A stretch of DNA of 64,000 nt from Apus apus. Its lineage: Eukaryota; Chordata; Aves; Apodiformes; Apodidae. The notes beneath the pieces were generated by a model that was given only the letters and a program-made list of their open reading frames with translations, had not been told where the DNA came from and ran no database searches. Below are positions 13,024 to 25,737 of this stretch, piece after piece (positions within the stretch are counted from its first letter, which is position 1; every line of letters begins with the position of its first letter). The stretch spans positions 111,563,652 to 111,627,651 of the forward strand of contig NC_067285.1 in assembly GCF_020740795.1 (NCBI RefSeq), written 5' to 3'. The translations under genes were made by a program, and so were the position numbers.

Positions 13024-13500
13024 AGTGTCCAGTTTTGGAGCCTCCAACATGAAAAGGACATGGAGCTGTTGGAGCAAATCCAGAGGAGGGCTATGAAAAT
13101 GATAACAGGGCTAGAGCAGCTCTTCTGTGAGGACAAGTTGGGGGACTTGGGGTTGTTCAGCCTGGAGAAGAGAAGGCTCTGGGAAGACCTAAGACCACCT
13201 TCCAGTGCTTGAGGGGGCTACAGGAAAGCTGGGGAGGGACTTTTTACAAGGGCAGGGAGTGACAGGATGAGGGGGGATGGCTTTCAACTGGAAGAGGGGA
13301 AATTTAGACTAGATATTATGAAGAAATTCTTCACTATGAGGACGCTGAGACACAGGAACAGGTTGCCCAGGGAAGCTGTGGCTGCCCCACCTAGTCTACT
13401 GGGAGGTGTCTCTCCCCATGCAGGGGAGTTGGGATTTGATGATCTTTAAGGTCCCTTCCAATTCAAAAAATTCTGTGATTCTGTGATGCTGTGATTCTGT
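13024..13500 (+). mobile_element. CR1 LINE fragment
   Basis: This plus-strand copy runs from the ORF2 VQFWSLQ-type region (GTGTCCAGTTTTGGAGC) through CTGTTCAGCCTGGAGAAGAG-like and FRLDIMKKFF ... RLPREAVA relics to a 3' end with four tail octamers (GTGATTCTGTGATGCTGTGATTCTGT) at 13500. The next base belongs to an oppositely oriented CR1. Confidence 0.94.
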
Positions 13501-13903
13501 CTCCAGGAATGGGGCCCCCACCACCTCTCTAGGCAACCAGTGATCCCCCACCGTCATATTAAAGAACTTTTTCCTAATGTGCAACCTCAATCCACCCTTC
13601 TCTATCTTGAAAGCATTAACCCTTGTCCTATCGTTACATGCCCTGGTGAACAGCTATTCCCCAGCCTTCCTGTAAGCCCCTTTCAGGCTTTGGAAAGTTG
13701 CTATAAGATCTCCCTGGAGCCTTCTCTTCTTCAGACTGAACAGCCCCAACTCCCTCAGCCTGTCCTCATAAGACAGATGCTCCAGCCTTCGGATCATTTT
13801 CGTGGCCCTTCTCTGGACACGTTCCAACAGGTCCACATCCTTCTTGTGCTGGGGGTTCCAGAGCTGGATGCAGTTCTCTAGGTGAGGTCTCACCATTGTG
13901 CCT
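13501..13903 (-). mobile_element. CR1 LINE fragment lacking its 3' end
   Basis: This minus-strand CR1 abuts the previous copy tail to body. It starts (in minus-strand terms, ends) inside the ORF2 C-terminus, without the 3' UTR and octamers. It extends through [24 protein letters not shown] and the [11 protein letters not shown] region to about 13903. The minus-strand frame at 13896-13654 is the open relic of ORF2. Its missing 3' end is not found to the left of the 13024-13500 copy. Confidence 0.93.
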
Positions 13904-16889
13904 CAAAAATTAAAATTAGTAAGATGAGATGTGTCACTCACTGCCCTTGGTATCTATTCTATAACACAATTATGAAATCTGCATAAATTTCATCCATCTG
14001 AGCAAATTAACAAGATTCTATTGTATTTTGAAGCAGAGATCACATCAGAGATCAACATCAATTGATCACAGGTTTTTAATTACACGACTTTTAGAACTTT
14101 TGATCACTACAACACACTTCTGGCTCACCAAGATGAAAACTAATGAGCAAAACTAATTTAAATTTACAAGTTGATCATTTTATAATGAAGCTGAGGTTAA
14201 AAACTTTTTTTCTTTTAAGTGCAACCTAAAATTCAGCTTTCAGATGATTTATCATGACTATCTTGTACAGCTTAGCTAGAGAAAGTAAGACAACACTTCA
14301 CTCTAAAAATACAATCAATAGTTTGGTAAAGGGACAGAAACTTTTCAGACTACTGAAATCAAAGACTGGGAGAAAAAACATAGATTCAGATGAATTATTT
14401 CATGAAAACTATATTAAAAAAAAAAAAATTCCTTATTTTATCCAGGAATACTTTCCAAAATCAGACTTTATTGGGGATTTTTGTCACAAACACAGTATTA
14501 AATTTTAAACCCACCCTCAGTATACTTATTATCTCCATGCAAAAGAAAGAGATGGAGAGAGTATAAAACTGCCCTTTACTCTCTCCACAGGATTTACCAA
14601 GGTCAGACTGTAGTTCTGGTTGTATTTTTTAGTGCTATGCCTATGTTCTAAATCACAGTTATTTTCATGTTCCTACTTTAGAAGATACTTCACATATATA
14701 ATACACACACACCACACAAACCAGTATTATAAAACTGGGAAATTATTTAAAGAATACTATGAAAAGGAAAAAAAAAAAAAAAAAATTCATCACAAAGGAG
14801 TGCCAGAATGCAAACAAATTAATACCTAAATATAAGGCTGTCACTGCAACCATCCTAGTGAAAACCAAACTGTTGAAGGGAAGGAATCCACTACCTAAAT
14901 AGCTGGAAGAAACATCTGCTTTTGAGGCCAACCTTTCCAGAAGGCGCAGTGAGAAAACTGGTTTTATTTTATCAGTTAAGTCCAATTCCACACCTTTTTC
15001 ACTCAAAGTTCAGGAGCTAACTGGTATTTGAAAATGCTGGAAAGTTTTGTTTGTTCTGTTCATTTGACCCTTTACAGAAAAGACCAGGAAAAAAATAAAA
15101 CAATATAATAACCTGAAATCTACCAGAAATCTATCATCTCTAAAATTGAAAGGATATTTTGAACATAAATCTTTCACAGCTACAGATAACATTTGTTATA
15201 CTGAATTTACAGAAATAAAAAGAATGTATTCCTCCTGCAAATGTATTTCAATAAAATAAGAACCATTTAAATACCGATTTTCTGCATTTTAATTAAAATT
15301 TCCATTCAAAAGTTCAACGAAAATATCAGTCTATCAAACAACATGATGCAGCACTCTTTAAATGTCAATTATTGAAAAATAATTAAAAAAAATAAATAAA
15401 TCAGAAAAGCAATTTTAAAAGCTTCCAAGCAGAGCACCAAAATGAAAGACCACAAAGGAAATTCAGAAGGTAACTACATTAGGACAGTTTGTTGAGTTTT
15501 TACTTCTGATTTCTATTTTAATAGTAGTATTTTTCATAGCTATAGTGTTTAGTATAAATTGATTTTCAAGTGATTGAGAGAAATAATGGTGAAATGTGAA
15601 TATTGTGAAGCTTTCCTGGCTTTTATTAAGATGGATTGTATTTAACTGCAAATCAATTAGTTTTAAAAGCCACCGATCAAAAAGAATGATTTGCGTCTTA
15701 GAAAAGGAACTCATAAGGAGAAAAAGGGAACATGCCTCAAATTATTATTTCAAATCACAGTTCTTTAACACAAATTATGAGAAGACAAGGACACCACAGA
15801 ACTGAAGGTACCTGATGTCTTTCCAATGGTGATCTCTATTTGGAAACTGTGGAACAGACTTTTGGAAAGAGCATTTGTAATTACAACAGGCACACATCTT
15901 TGAAAACTTTGTTTAAGGGGAAAAAATCCAGCATTGTCAAGAAAATAATCTCTACAAACTTGATAGGTCTTTTCCCACTCTACTTTCTTGGATTTCAGGA
16001 TTTGCAGATCACACATTACCCCAAAGCAAAACAGAGCAAGAAGTATTTAAGACATGGCTCTGCTGCCTAAAACGTCAGCAATAAAATACCAGTAGAGAGA
16101 CGATCTCCTTTCAAATATAAATGGTGTCTGCCAGCAGCATGTGCTGACATTACACAGATTGACTTGTAGCCTTCTTGTGCCCCTCTAAACTATCCAATAA
16201 TTTAAAACAAAAGCACATATATAACTACTACATACTCAGGTTTCCATACAGTCATGCCATCGTGTTCCATATCAAATATGGAACAACTCCTCTATAATTG
16301 TTAAGAACTGATTGAAACAAAATGAAATTACAGCACTTCATCCACTCTACATGCTCTACATAGAAATGTCTGTAGAGAGAGAAATATATACAGCAAAAGA
16401 GCAATGGTGCTAGAACCATTTTCATGTAGGGCAAGACTTTATTATTCTTTAAGTGCCTTCCTAAGAATATCTCTACTAAATGAAACACTGAGATTTTCCA
16501 GTAAAAGAGCTGTGTTCAGGATATATTTCCAAACATTCTTCTACAGTCCAGATTAGTGGTTTAGGATTTTTCTTTAAAAGAAAAGTTTTACAAAATTGGA
16601 AATGTATTTTTAAAGCAATCATTTGCAGCCATTCTGGATTTAAATAAGTTTAAGTGTAATAGAACTCCTTGGAAAAACATTGTTGAGACGAAGTTGAGAG
16701 ATAAATTCAAACTAAGCTGTGAAGTATGTTTCCCATAGTGCCTCCAAAGCAAAGGTGGAATAAAATACCTCACTGTTGGCCTTCAATTTCAGGTCCTTAT
16801 AAATCAAAGTTTGACCATTTGGAACGAAGTTAGCTCTTTGCCTTGAATGTGGTTGGTTTGCATTGCTATTTCAGAAACTAAGGAGACAG
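13904..16889. other. Unannotated AT-rich DNA with A-runs
   Basis: About 3 kb contain no recognised repeat or gene. Notable only are adenine runs at about 14416 and 14768-14784 and a short CA-rich patch near 14700. Short frames lack splice or homology support. Confidence 0.45.
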
Positions 16890-17276
16890 ATCACAGAATA
16901 CCAGAGTGGTGGGGGTTGGAAGGGACCTCTGGAGATCATCTAGTCCAGCCCCCTGCTAGAGCAGGATCCCCTAGAGCAGATCCCACAGGAACATGTCCAG
17001 GTGGGTTTGGAATGTCTCCAGGGATGGAGATTCCACAACCTCCCTGGGCAGCTTGTTCCAGGGCTCTGTTACCCTCAGAGCAAAGAAGGATTTTCTCATA
17101 TTCAGATTCAACCTCCTGTGCTCTAGTTTGTGCCCATTGCCCCTTGTCCTGTCCCAGGACACCCCTGGGAAGAGTCTGGCCCCATCCTCCTGACAGCCCC
17201 TGGAGATATTGATCAGCACTGATGAGATCCCCCCTCAGCCTCCTTCTCTCTCAGCCCCAGCTCCCTCAGCCTTTAA
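16890..17276 (-). mobile_element. CR1 LINE fragment, distinct subfamily
   Basis: This minus-strand CR1 has the variant 3' UTR with CCTCTGGAGATCATCTAGTCC and GCTAGAGCAGGATCC, a trait of a different CR1 subfamily from the CATGCAGGGG copies. It carries an ORF2 C-terminal relic ([20 protein letters not shown] and the following REVVESPSL) open over 82 codons at 17219-16971. It ends near 17276 in the region coding LRELGL. Confidence 0.95.
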
Positions 17277-19260
17277 CAGATTTTTAATACGAATGATTCC
17301 ATGAATTCTTAAAGCAGAACCCGGGGGAAGGAGAAAGAGACCTACCAATCTAATTTCCAATAATAAGATATTCAATAACTCCAAAGGCTGAGACAGGAAA
17401 ATCCGTATGTCCAAAAATGTTAGGGGTGGGGAAGATGTCCTTTGAGTAGATTTTTCACAGGCCAGTAGATTCAGTTGGGGTGTAAGTAATACTCTGGGAT
17501 CTGAAAACTGAGCTTCCCATGAGGTTCAAATGTAATTTCTAGCTTTGCTTCAAAGAAAGGTTCTCCTACCAACTCTCAGCCTATTCAAACTCTTTGATTT
17601 ACTGGACTAAGGATGGCAAACTTGGCAGCTCTTCCTAAACCAAAAGGTACATATGACCTCTCAAAATCCTCACTCCCATTTTCCATACCTCTGTATTTAA
17701 TAAAACAGGTCCCAAAGCTGCACCTCTGCACAGCAGAAATGACAGATCCATGTAAACACACATATGTTTGAAAATAGTATTTCTGGAGCACCTTCTTCTG
17801 CAGTGCCAGGCTGCACTCCAGGGCATCTAAACACAACAACCACCTACCAAACAGCAACACAAACAATGGAAATTGTGCCCAATGTGTCCAGGGAGGATGG
17901 TGCAGCAAGAGGTGCAACAACCTAAACACTGGCTCTTTGCTGTTTTTTTTCTGGCCTCAAGAGGTGTAGCTCTGTACAAAGGATCCTAACACTGCTGGTG
18001 CTGCCTGACCTGCATAAAGACCAAAATTAATCAGCTGTTTTTTTACTTTTCCTCTCGATCTTTATTAGACCCACATCACTGGGTTTTTATTTTTCTTTTA
18101 TTTTTATTTGTTCTACCTTTTAAAATATATTTCCACAGCAATTTCAGACACTCAGGGGTCAAGGAGTCACAGTATTGAAACTGAATTCAATAAACAAATT
18201 TCCATTTCTGAAACTCTGGAATAAAACAGGACTAATCAGAACTAAAAAAAAGTGATGGCCATTTTTTCCTTAATGCATGAAAAAACGTGCATCTATAAAC
18301 CCCATATTCTACAGAGCTGCTGATCTTCTCAGTAAACAGACCAAATGAAGAAAAAATGTCAAGAGGAGAAAGTGGTCAAAAAGCCTGGCAGAAAACCAAG
18401 GCTTTTCATTTTAATACAGACAATTTCAGCAATGAAATAATGTTGGCAATGATGTGACAATAATTACACACAGAAAATGAGGGGATTATAGGCAATAAAT
18501 TTAATATTACTTATAAAAGCTACCTCATGAAATCACATATTTTTAATTTTTAGCTGTTTTAGGCAGGAAATGGTAATATCCCTTATTTTTTAATAGATGT
18601 GATTATTGTCCATTTCTCTTAGAAAAAATTATTTGTGACATCATTTAGATTTCTGACCTACACTTCCCAAAACCAGCAGCTTCACATCCATAGTGAAAAA
18701 ACAAGACTTAACACAACAACAACAAAAAGTTAAAAAATTGCTGTAGACCTAAACTTAATCCCAGCAAAAAAAACCCAAACACTAGAAGCCATTTACTTTT
18801 CCTGAGGTAGAACTACCTTAATGTTCTGCTTAGAAATATAAATACACCTCTAAAAGTCACTTTTTCAATAATTTTAATTGATAGTTTGAGTTAACTACAC
18901 ACTGACATCACAGCAAGAACCAGTTCAGCACTGTTAGCACATGGTAGGGCTGCCAGAGCAACATCATGGTGCAGAAGCTGCCCTGTCTTTCTTCTCTACC
19001 CACTTTTCATCCCATCTCAGTTCTTTCACCATACGACCCACCAACATTTTGCACTGTGATGCTGAGCTCCTTGGACATCCCAATTTTCTGCCTCTGAGTA
19101 AAAAAAAAGCCCCAAAAAAGTATTATGTTGTTTTGTAGGTGACAATGGGAAGAGGTTTAACTAGGGAGGGTCTTTATTTCCTGCTCTTGCACACCAGAGG
19201 AGCAGGTGGCTACTGCTAGGGGTGGCCTGACAGTGCTCCCAGCCCACCATGTCTACCATG
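17277..19260. other. Unannotated AT-rich DNA
   Basis: No gene or known repeat is recognised. The 114-codon minus-strand frame (17929-17585) is not supported by splice sites or similarity. Confidence 0.4.
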
Positions 19261-19332
19261 GACAACTGCACATGATCCACAAATGACAACTGCACATGAT
19301 CCACAAATGACAACTGCACATGATCCACAAAT
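19261..19332 (+). repeat. 24-bp minisatellite, three exact copies
   Basis: Three exact head-to-tail copies of a 24-bp unit beginning GACAACTGCACATGATCCAC start at 19261, 19285 and 19309. The sequence just left (CTACCATG before the first unit) does not continue the array. Identity between units suggests a recent duplication. Confidence 0.95.
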
Positions 19333-20159
19333 GTTGCCTGAATCACAGCAGTAAAATACAGGGACTCAAGAGCTGAAATTGCACATTGCAACTTCCAATT
19401 TTTTATTTTCAGCTTTCTGGTGTGCACAAACTAAACTGTTACTAACCTGAGTCAACCCCAAACTGGTGGCGGAAGGGAAATTTCAGATGCCACCAAACTG
19501 GGACTTATCTAATGAATGTACCTGCTCACAATTGTACTGGCTACAATTAGAAACTGGATATATAACTTTTCTGGTAGAGACTGCTCATAAAACCTAGATT
19601 ATTTCTTCAACTGTGAGGCCTGCAACTTCATACCACTGGCAAGATTGCTACTACAGTACTATAGTGCTATTACTCTAAATAGTTAGAGAGACACATTATA
19701 ATTAGAAAGTGGGGGGGGGGAACAAAAACAAAAAACAACAACACAATATTTTAAACATTAAATTCAAATATTTTTTTTTTAAAAGTGAATACCCCACATA
19801 CAATTATTTCTTGTAACTAATAATAGACCCAGGATTTTTCTTTGTGAATCTCAAAGTTCTTATTCACCATAAAGGGAATCAAGAAATCCTGCCCTAAAAA
19901 GACAGAGCAACTGTCTTTTCATTCCAGCTTTGCCTTTGCAGGTCCCAGATGAGATTTCTTAATTACTTAAGACTTCATGCTACATAAAAAAGGGTACTGT
20001 GCAGATAGGAAACTGAGTATTTAGGCACATTAAGGGCTCTTTTCAATTCCATAAGCGAATTCATATAGCGAAAGGAGTTAAAAAAAAATATTACACAAAT
20101 TGTCTCTCTAGGGTTTTTTTTCTTTGCTTATTTTTTCTAACTTAGAAGTACACTATGCT
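19333..20159. other. Unannotated AT-rich DNA
   Basis: There is a G10 run at about 19709-19719 followed by an A/C-rich stretch. No gene is recognised. Confidence 0.45.
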
Positions 20160-20621
20160 GAGGACATGGAGCTCACGGAGAAAGCCCAGAGAAGGCCACA
20201 AAGATGATTTGAGGGCTGGAGCAGCTCTCCTACAAGGACAGGCTGAGAGAGTTGGGGCTGTTCAGCCTGGAGAAGACTCGGGGAGATCTTAGAGCATCTT
20301 CCAGTGCCTGAAGGGGCTCCAGGAAAAGCTGGGGAGGGACAAGGGCAGGGCGTGAGAGGCCAAGGGGTAATGTATTCAGACTGGAGGAGGGGAGATTTAG
20401 GTGAGAAATGAGGAATGAAATTCTTTCATTTGAGGGTGGTGAGACCCTGGCCCGGGTTGCCCACAGAAGCTGTGGCTGCCCCATCCCTGGCAGTGTTGAA
20501 AGGCAGGCTGGATGGGGCTTGGAGCAACCTGGGCTGGTGGGAGGTGTCCCTGCCCATGCAGGGGGGTTGAAACTCGATGATCTTTAAGGTCCCTTCCAAC
20601 CCAAACCATTCTATGATTATG
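20160..20621 (+). mobile_element. CR1 LINE fragment
   Basis: This plus-strand copy runs from GACATGGAGCTC through the GGCTGGAGCAGCTCTCC and CTGTTCAGCCTGGAGAAG landmarks and a degraded ORF2 end to the CCATGCAGGGGGGTTGAA 3' UTR and a terminal ATTCTATGATTATG. A small deletion after GGAGAAGA removes part of the usual GAAGGCTCCAGGGAGA block. Confidence 0.95.
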
Positions 20622-21042
20622 ACAATGACGACTTTAAAAGTATATGAGAACAGGTCTTCATACCACAATTTCACCATGGAAAAGCTATATTTATATTACC
20701 TTATCAATGGAAAATTAACTCGCAGAAGCTTGCTAATTTATACAATGGTACTCAAATCTGATTATTTTTTTTTAAAGGCAAACTTTTACTACTGAGGCAT
20801 TTTCAGCTCCATTTAAGATAACATTTAAATGCTACTAACTTCTTAAAATTTCAGAAATGATTGTAAGTTCTGTCAGTCTCTTAAAGAAACACATCACACA
20901 GGCATCTCTTGCATGAAATCTTTCATAAAACTATACTACAGTATCCCAGATGTGGGAGGGAGGGACTGGAGTGCTTCATTAATAGAATCTCTTCTACCTG
21001 AGGATTTTTTGTGCAATTTACGAGTATAATTTAAAGTTCCTC
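20622..21042. other. Unannotated AT-rich DNA
   Basis: Nothing recognised. Confidence 0.45.
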
Positions 21043-21420
21043 TTCAGCTTGGAGAAGAAGAGTCTGAGGGGTGACCTCACTGCAGTCTGTGGCTTCCTCA
21101 GGAGGGGAAGAGATGGGGCAGGTCCTGATCTCTTCACTCCTGTGACCAGTGACAGGACTCAGGGAAAGGGCAGGAAGCTGAATCAGGGCAGGTTTAGGTT
21201 GGATATCAGGAAAAGGTTTCACACCCAGAGGGTGGTTGAGCACTGGAACAAGCTTCCCAGGGCACTGGTCCCAGCACCAAGCCTGCCTGGGTTCAAGAAG
21301 CATTTGGATGATGCTCTCAGGCACATGGTGTGATTCTTGGGGTGCCCTACACAGGGACAGGAGTTGGACTTGATGACTGTGATGGGTCCCTTCCAACTCA
21401 GCAGATTCTATGATTGTATG
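21043..21420 (+). mobile_element. CR1 LINE fragment with intact ORF2 C-terminus
   Basis: This plus-strand copy of another CR1 subfamily keeps an open ORF2 C-terminus from about 21049 to the stop at 21331-21333. The relic reads through LRGDLTAV, SDRTQGKGRKLNQGRFRLDI, HWNKLPRALV and FKKHLDDALRHMV. The distinctive 3' UTR (GTGATTCTTGGGGTGCCC, then GGACAGGAGTTGGACTTGAT) ends in ATTCTATGATTGTATGA near 21420. Confidence 0.93.
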
Positions 21421-24400
21421 AAAAAATAATATATCTGGTGATGTATCCATACTTTTCCTCAGGTTTCCACTACTACTATGAATGCAGCAAAAAGCAACAA
21501 CTGATGTAAATTATTGAAATTATTGGTTACTGTTTACATACATCTGCACTGAAATTCTGACTTAATTCTGATTTCCACCCTTAATCTATGCAGAAAGCAT
21601 GTTTAGCCTTGGAGGTAACTTTATGAAAAGTAATGCAATTTTCACTTGTTCCAGTGTATCCTCTACATTAATCCAATATTTGCCCCCTCCCATCCTTCCT
21701 CCTCCAGAAAAAAAATCAATAAAAATATCTTCACTGCTACAAAAAAAACCCAAAGTGTTATTTAAGAATATATCTCTGCACATCAAAGTTCAGCATGGAG
21801 CAACTGGCAAAAGAGCACCTGAAAATATTCAGGTGACCAATAAAAAGAACCCCTCAAAAGGATACTTTTCTGCTTTACCTTCCTTTTACAATGATTAATA
21901 TGCATTGATCAAACCAAATGCTTTAACTACCTGTTACACATCTTTTCTGGCATGTCTTCCTGCCATAATCAATTCAACTACTTGCCTCAAGAGAATCAGT
22001 TTAGGTGTTGGTACCATTTCTCAGGCAGAAGAAAATTCTATATTTTCTACAGAAAAGAAGAATTAAAGAAGGAGAAAATAGCACAAAACAGGTGAGGTGA
22101 TAAAAAATACAAACACTGCAAAGATAAACAGACAACCATGAAAATAGTTCAGCCACAAAATCAGAGTGATTTGCTAAAATGGGATTGTTCAAGAAAACTA
22201 AAAACTGACTCCTTCAGAAGAGAGTGGGATTAGTGTGAAAATCAATGACTGAAAGGTTTTTAAGGTCATATGGAAAGCAACAGAACTGTCATCCAGCATT
22301 CAGTCATGATATTCAGATTTGAGAGCAGTTACCAAGAAACTAGGGAGGTCTGGAAGGAAGTTGAGTGCCTTCTATATCTTGTGTCTGGATAATCACATCC
22401 ACAGTCAAAAACAGAATTCCTCCCTGTCCTGTTACACAGGTACTATTTTTTTATTTCCTTTTATGTTGTCCAATCCAAGCTGCACCTAAATCTTGAAGAT
22501 ATTATCATCTTATAACCTATTTATATGACTGTGATTCATCCATATATCTGAAGATAAACTTCCAGCCCTCCTCTTCTTGACAACACCATCCTACACCTCA
22601 CTTCCTATTAACGACAATCTTCTGCCATCACACGCACTCAGGAAACTATTCCAAAAATACTGGAGTTTTTTGGAAAGTCAGTGCTTTCTCAGACTTCTTC
22701 CACTAACTGAATCACCTTTCTGCATCATATTGCTCACCTTGACTTTTAAATCTTTTCAAAACTTTACTCCAGACACCTACTGGGCTGTAGTTTAATGAGC
22801 CTTTCCTTCTGCAGCAGTGATGGTCTCAGCAGCATCCACCTCTTCCTCACAGCTTATTCCTCTTCCCGTGTTCTGCTCATGGAAGCACTTGTTCAGGTGC
22901 ATAATGAGCCAGATGAAACCAAGAAAAACATTCCAAGTTTTAAATAAGTATTTTTTGAAAAGAAAGTTAATTTAGCACAGATCAGCTGTGCCCAAATATT
23001 GCAGCACAGCTCAGGAGGGGGCACAGAACAAGAATAATCACCAGCAGCTGTTTAAGTTAGCCCTGGAGCTAAAGAATTGCTGAAAATAAACCTTCTGCAA
23101 GAGGCAGTCGATTTTAGCTATAAACATCCCATAAACTGGCTGACTCAACTGTTAAACAGGTAACTTTCCACCCTCTTTAAAAGGGTGCTTTACACCTGCA
23201 AAGAAGCTCTTCCAAAGACCTGTCCCCTCACTGCTATCTTTCAGCCTCCTCCTAGGACATTCCTTGGCTGCACCACACCAAGAAACTCAGCAGTGCTTGG
23301 GGTGGGATGGGCTGATGTCACCAAATCTTACCCTGCTAATCAGGACTCACTTAGTCTGTGTTTGCACTCCATCTAATCCAGCTGTTTCCTTTCATTTTGA
23401 ACAGAGGCTGAGTCTGTTTTTCCCAGGTGTTCACACAGCACAAATGGAATGGGATCTTTGTCCAAGACTCAAAATCAAAGGCACTAAAATAGAGGAAAAC
23501 CAGCCTCAAAGAATCATAAAAATCATCACTACCCTCATGTATATCAACTTCAGGGTGAAGTTCTCTTGCTTCCCCATACCTCATGGTTTTAAAATAGGAA
23601 TTACATCTGGAAGCACTGGCATAAAGTTCTGCATTATGGATAAGTTCTTTCTATAGGGACACAGATATAGGAAGCAAAATCATTATGTGGACAATAACAA
23701 AAAAGAATCTTTTCAGGGATTACTAAATAGATGTTATTTAACTTAGATTGAACTTTAAAAAAATCATGAAGAAATATATCTATATAATCATATACTAAAC
23801 TTTGAAATTAATGCTTCTACTTTTGCCCTCCTTAAGCATGTGAATTCAATTAAGAGAAAAATCATTACGGTAGAAATATTTTTAAGTCCATAAGCTAAAC
23901 TACTTTTTTCCTCATCACACAGAGAACACTAACCTGCTATTTCCTTCTCTCTGAACAAAAGGAGTCTGGATTTTTTAGTACAATTTTTTGCAAACTACAA
24001 ATCTTCCTGAACAGGTGGAAAGGCTGTTTGGAGAGCATTTTTCTGCAAATAAAATTTGATTGGTTCAACATGGACCTTCCACATAATGTTCTTATAATGA
24101 CTACAAGAGCAGGTGATATAAAACTCTGAAAATGGAAAGACTGTAATGAAAAGCTTAATATGCTTTTTACAGTAATGCTGAAAAAAGTGATGCCACATTC
24201 AAGTTGATCATGTTTTTATTCACACCCCCCGGCAAACCAGCAAAAAAAGGTGTAATTTTATTAAATATATATATAACAAACAATTTTCTTCTTCTTTGAA
24301 AATAACAGACTTGAAGGAACAGTCTTAGCATAGTGACTGCCAGCTAACATCTGGCTACTACAGGCTTTTCAGTTCACACAGGATTTCCTATTATTGACTG

Positions 24401-24713
24401 AAAGTGAAAGAATCAGAAGCACAGAGAGAGAACTAAAATAAAAAAAGCAGTCTTAGGAATGCAGGAGCACATGAATTTTAAACAGATAAGTACAAGTTTG
24501 GAGGAGCTAGTGGGAATCCTGTTGAACTTAGAAAGCTGTTCAAACATCCCCTCTGCTGAGCCTGTAGAATGCCCAGGACACCCACTGACTTCAAAGAAAT
24601 CTGCAATCATCACGGTTTAGAATCTGCTGTGATTGCATCCCTTTGTACCAGCAGCAGGACAGCACTTGATTTGGGAAAGCACACTTTGAAATAGGAGAAT
24701 GTTCTTGGCTTTT
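21421..24713. other. Unannotated DNA
   Basis: In 3.3 kb I recognise no repeat and no gene. A short TA-rich run lies near 24264. Frames at 22577-22795, 23185-23376 and 23264-23656 lack splice context and similarity to anything I know. Confidence 0.4.
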
Positions 24714-24888
24714 TGGTGAGACACTGGAACAGGTTGCCCAGGAAGGTTGTGGATGCTGGAGGTGTTGAAGGGCAGGTTGGATGGGGCTTAGAGCAACCTG
24801 GTCTGGTGGGAGGTGTCCCTGCCCATGCAGGGGGGTTGGGATTAGATGATCTTGTAGGTCCCTTCCAACTCAAACCATTCTGTGATTC
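24714..24888 (+). mobile_element. Short CR1 LINE 3' end
   Basis: A 175-bp plus-strand CR1 covers only the last coding residues (HWNRLPRKVVDA) and the 3' UTR (CCATGCAGGGGGGTTGGGAT, GGTCCCTTCCAACTC). It finishes with ATTCTGTGATTCC. Apart from one missing codon stretch (GCTGGAGGTGTTGAAG), it is close to the 20160 and 33000 copies. Confidence 0.93.
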
Positions 24889-25737
24889 CAGCTATAAATC
24901 TCTGCTCATGAGAAGGACAGAGCAAAGGGTTATCAGACAAATATAGAGAAGTTACTAAACTTCCTTTGTTTTCTCCTAACCACACTGAGGGGAAAAAAAC
25001 ACACTAGCTGACCTTCTTGAAAATTCAGAAAAATCCATATGCCAGCAAACAAGTAGCATTTAAATATGGGATCTTTCTCCATCTCTTACATAAAGAGGTC
25101 TGAAGAGCAGTGCTTATCCTTAAAACATCCCTCACTCCACAATTGTACTTTTTGAACAAGCAGGCAGACACACACAAACACACATGGATACAGACTTTAC
25201 AGTTCCAGAGAGGGAGACAGATATTGTCAAATGTATAACTGAGAATCCTTAAAATTCATCCATCTGGAAAAGTAACAGCCATATCCATATGGTCAGATTA
25301 CTTAAATCTTGAGATGCTTTGGTTCTGCACTACCAAGTTCTGAAGTAGCCATTGCAAAAATTTTAAAACCCCCAAAATTATCAAAGATATTGGAATGTCA
25401 AACATAAAAAATGCAGACTTTATTACATGGGGTTCTGTGTAAGGACATCTTAAAAAATTCAAAGCATTTGTTCACTGATGCAATGGTGCTGTTCTCAGAA
25501 GGAAACTGATTTCACCATTAATGGATCTGAGAAGAATCTGGAGAAGCAACACAGAAGGGAATAATGTCAGCTCAGGAATAAATATATATATATATAAATA
25601 GAGAGAGAGAGGTACAGCTGCTTAACAGCAATAAGTACTTTCCATGCCTTCACATCCAGAACAAAAAGGTACAGGAGCTGCAGGGTTGGATTTTGAATTG
25701 TTTGCCAACTGTCCAGGCAATTACCATCACCTTATAC
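24889..25737. other. Unannotated DNA with a small TA/GA microsatellite
   Basis: A short (TA)n followed by (GA)n lies at about 25579-25611. Nothing else is recognised. Confidence 0.5.
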
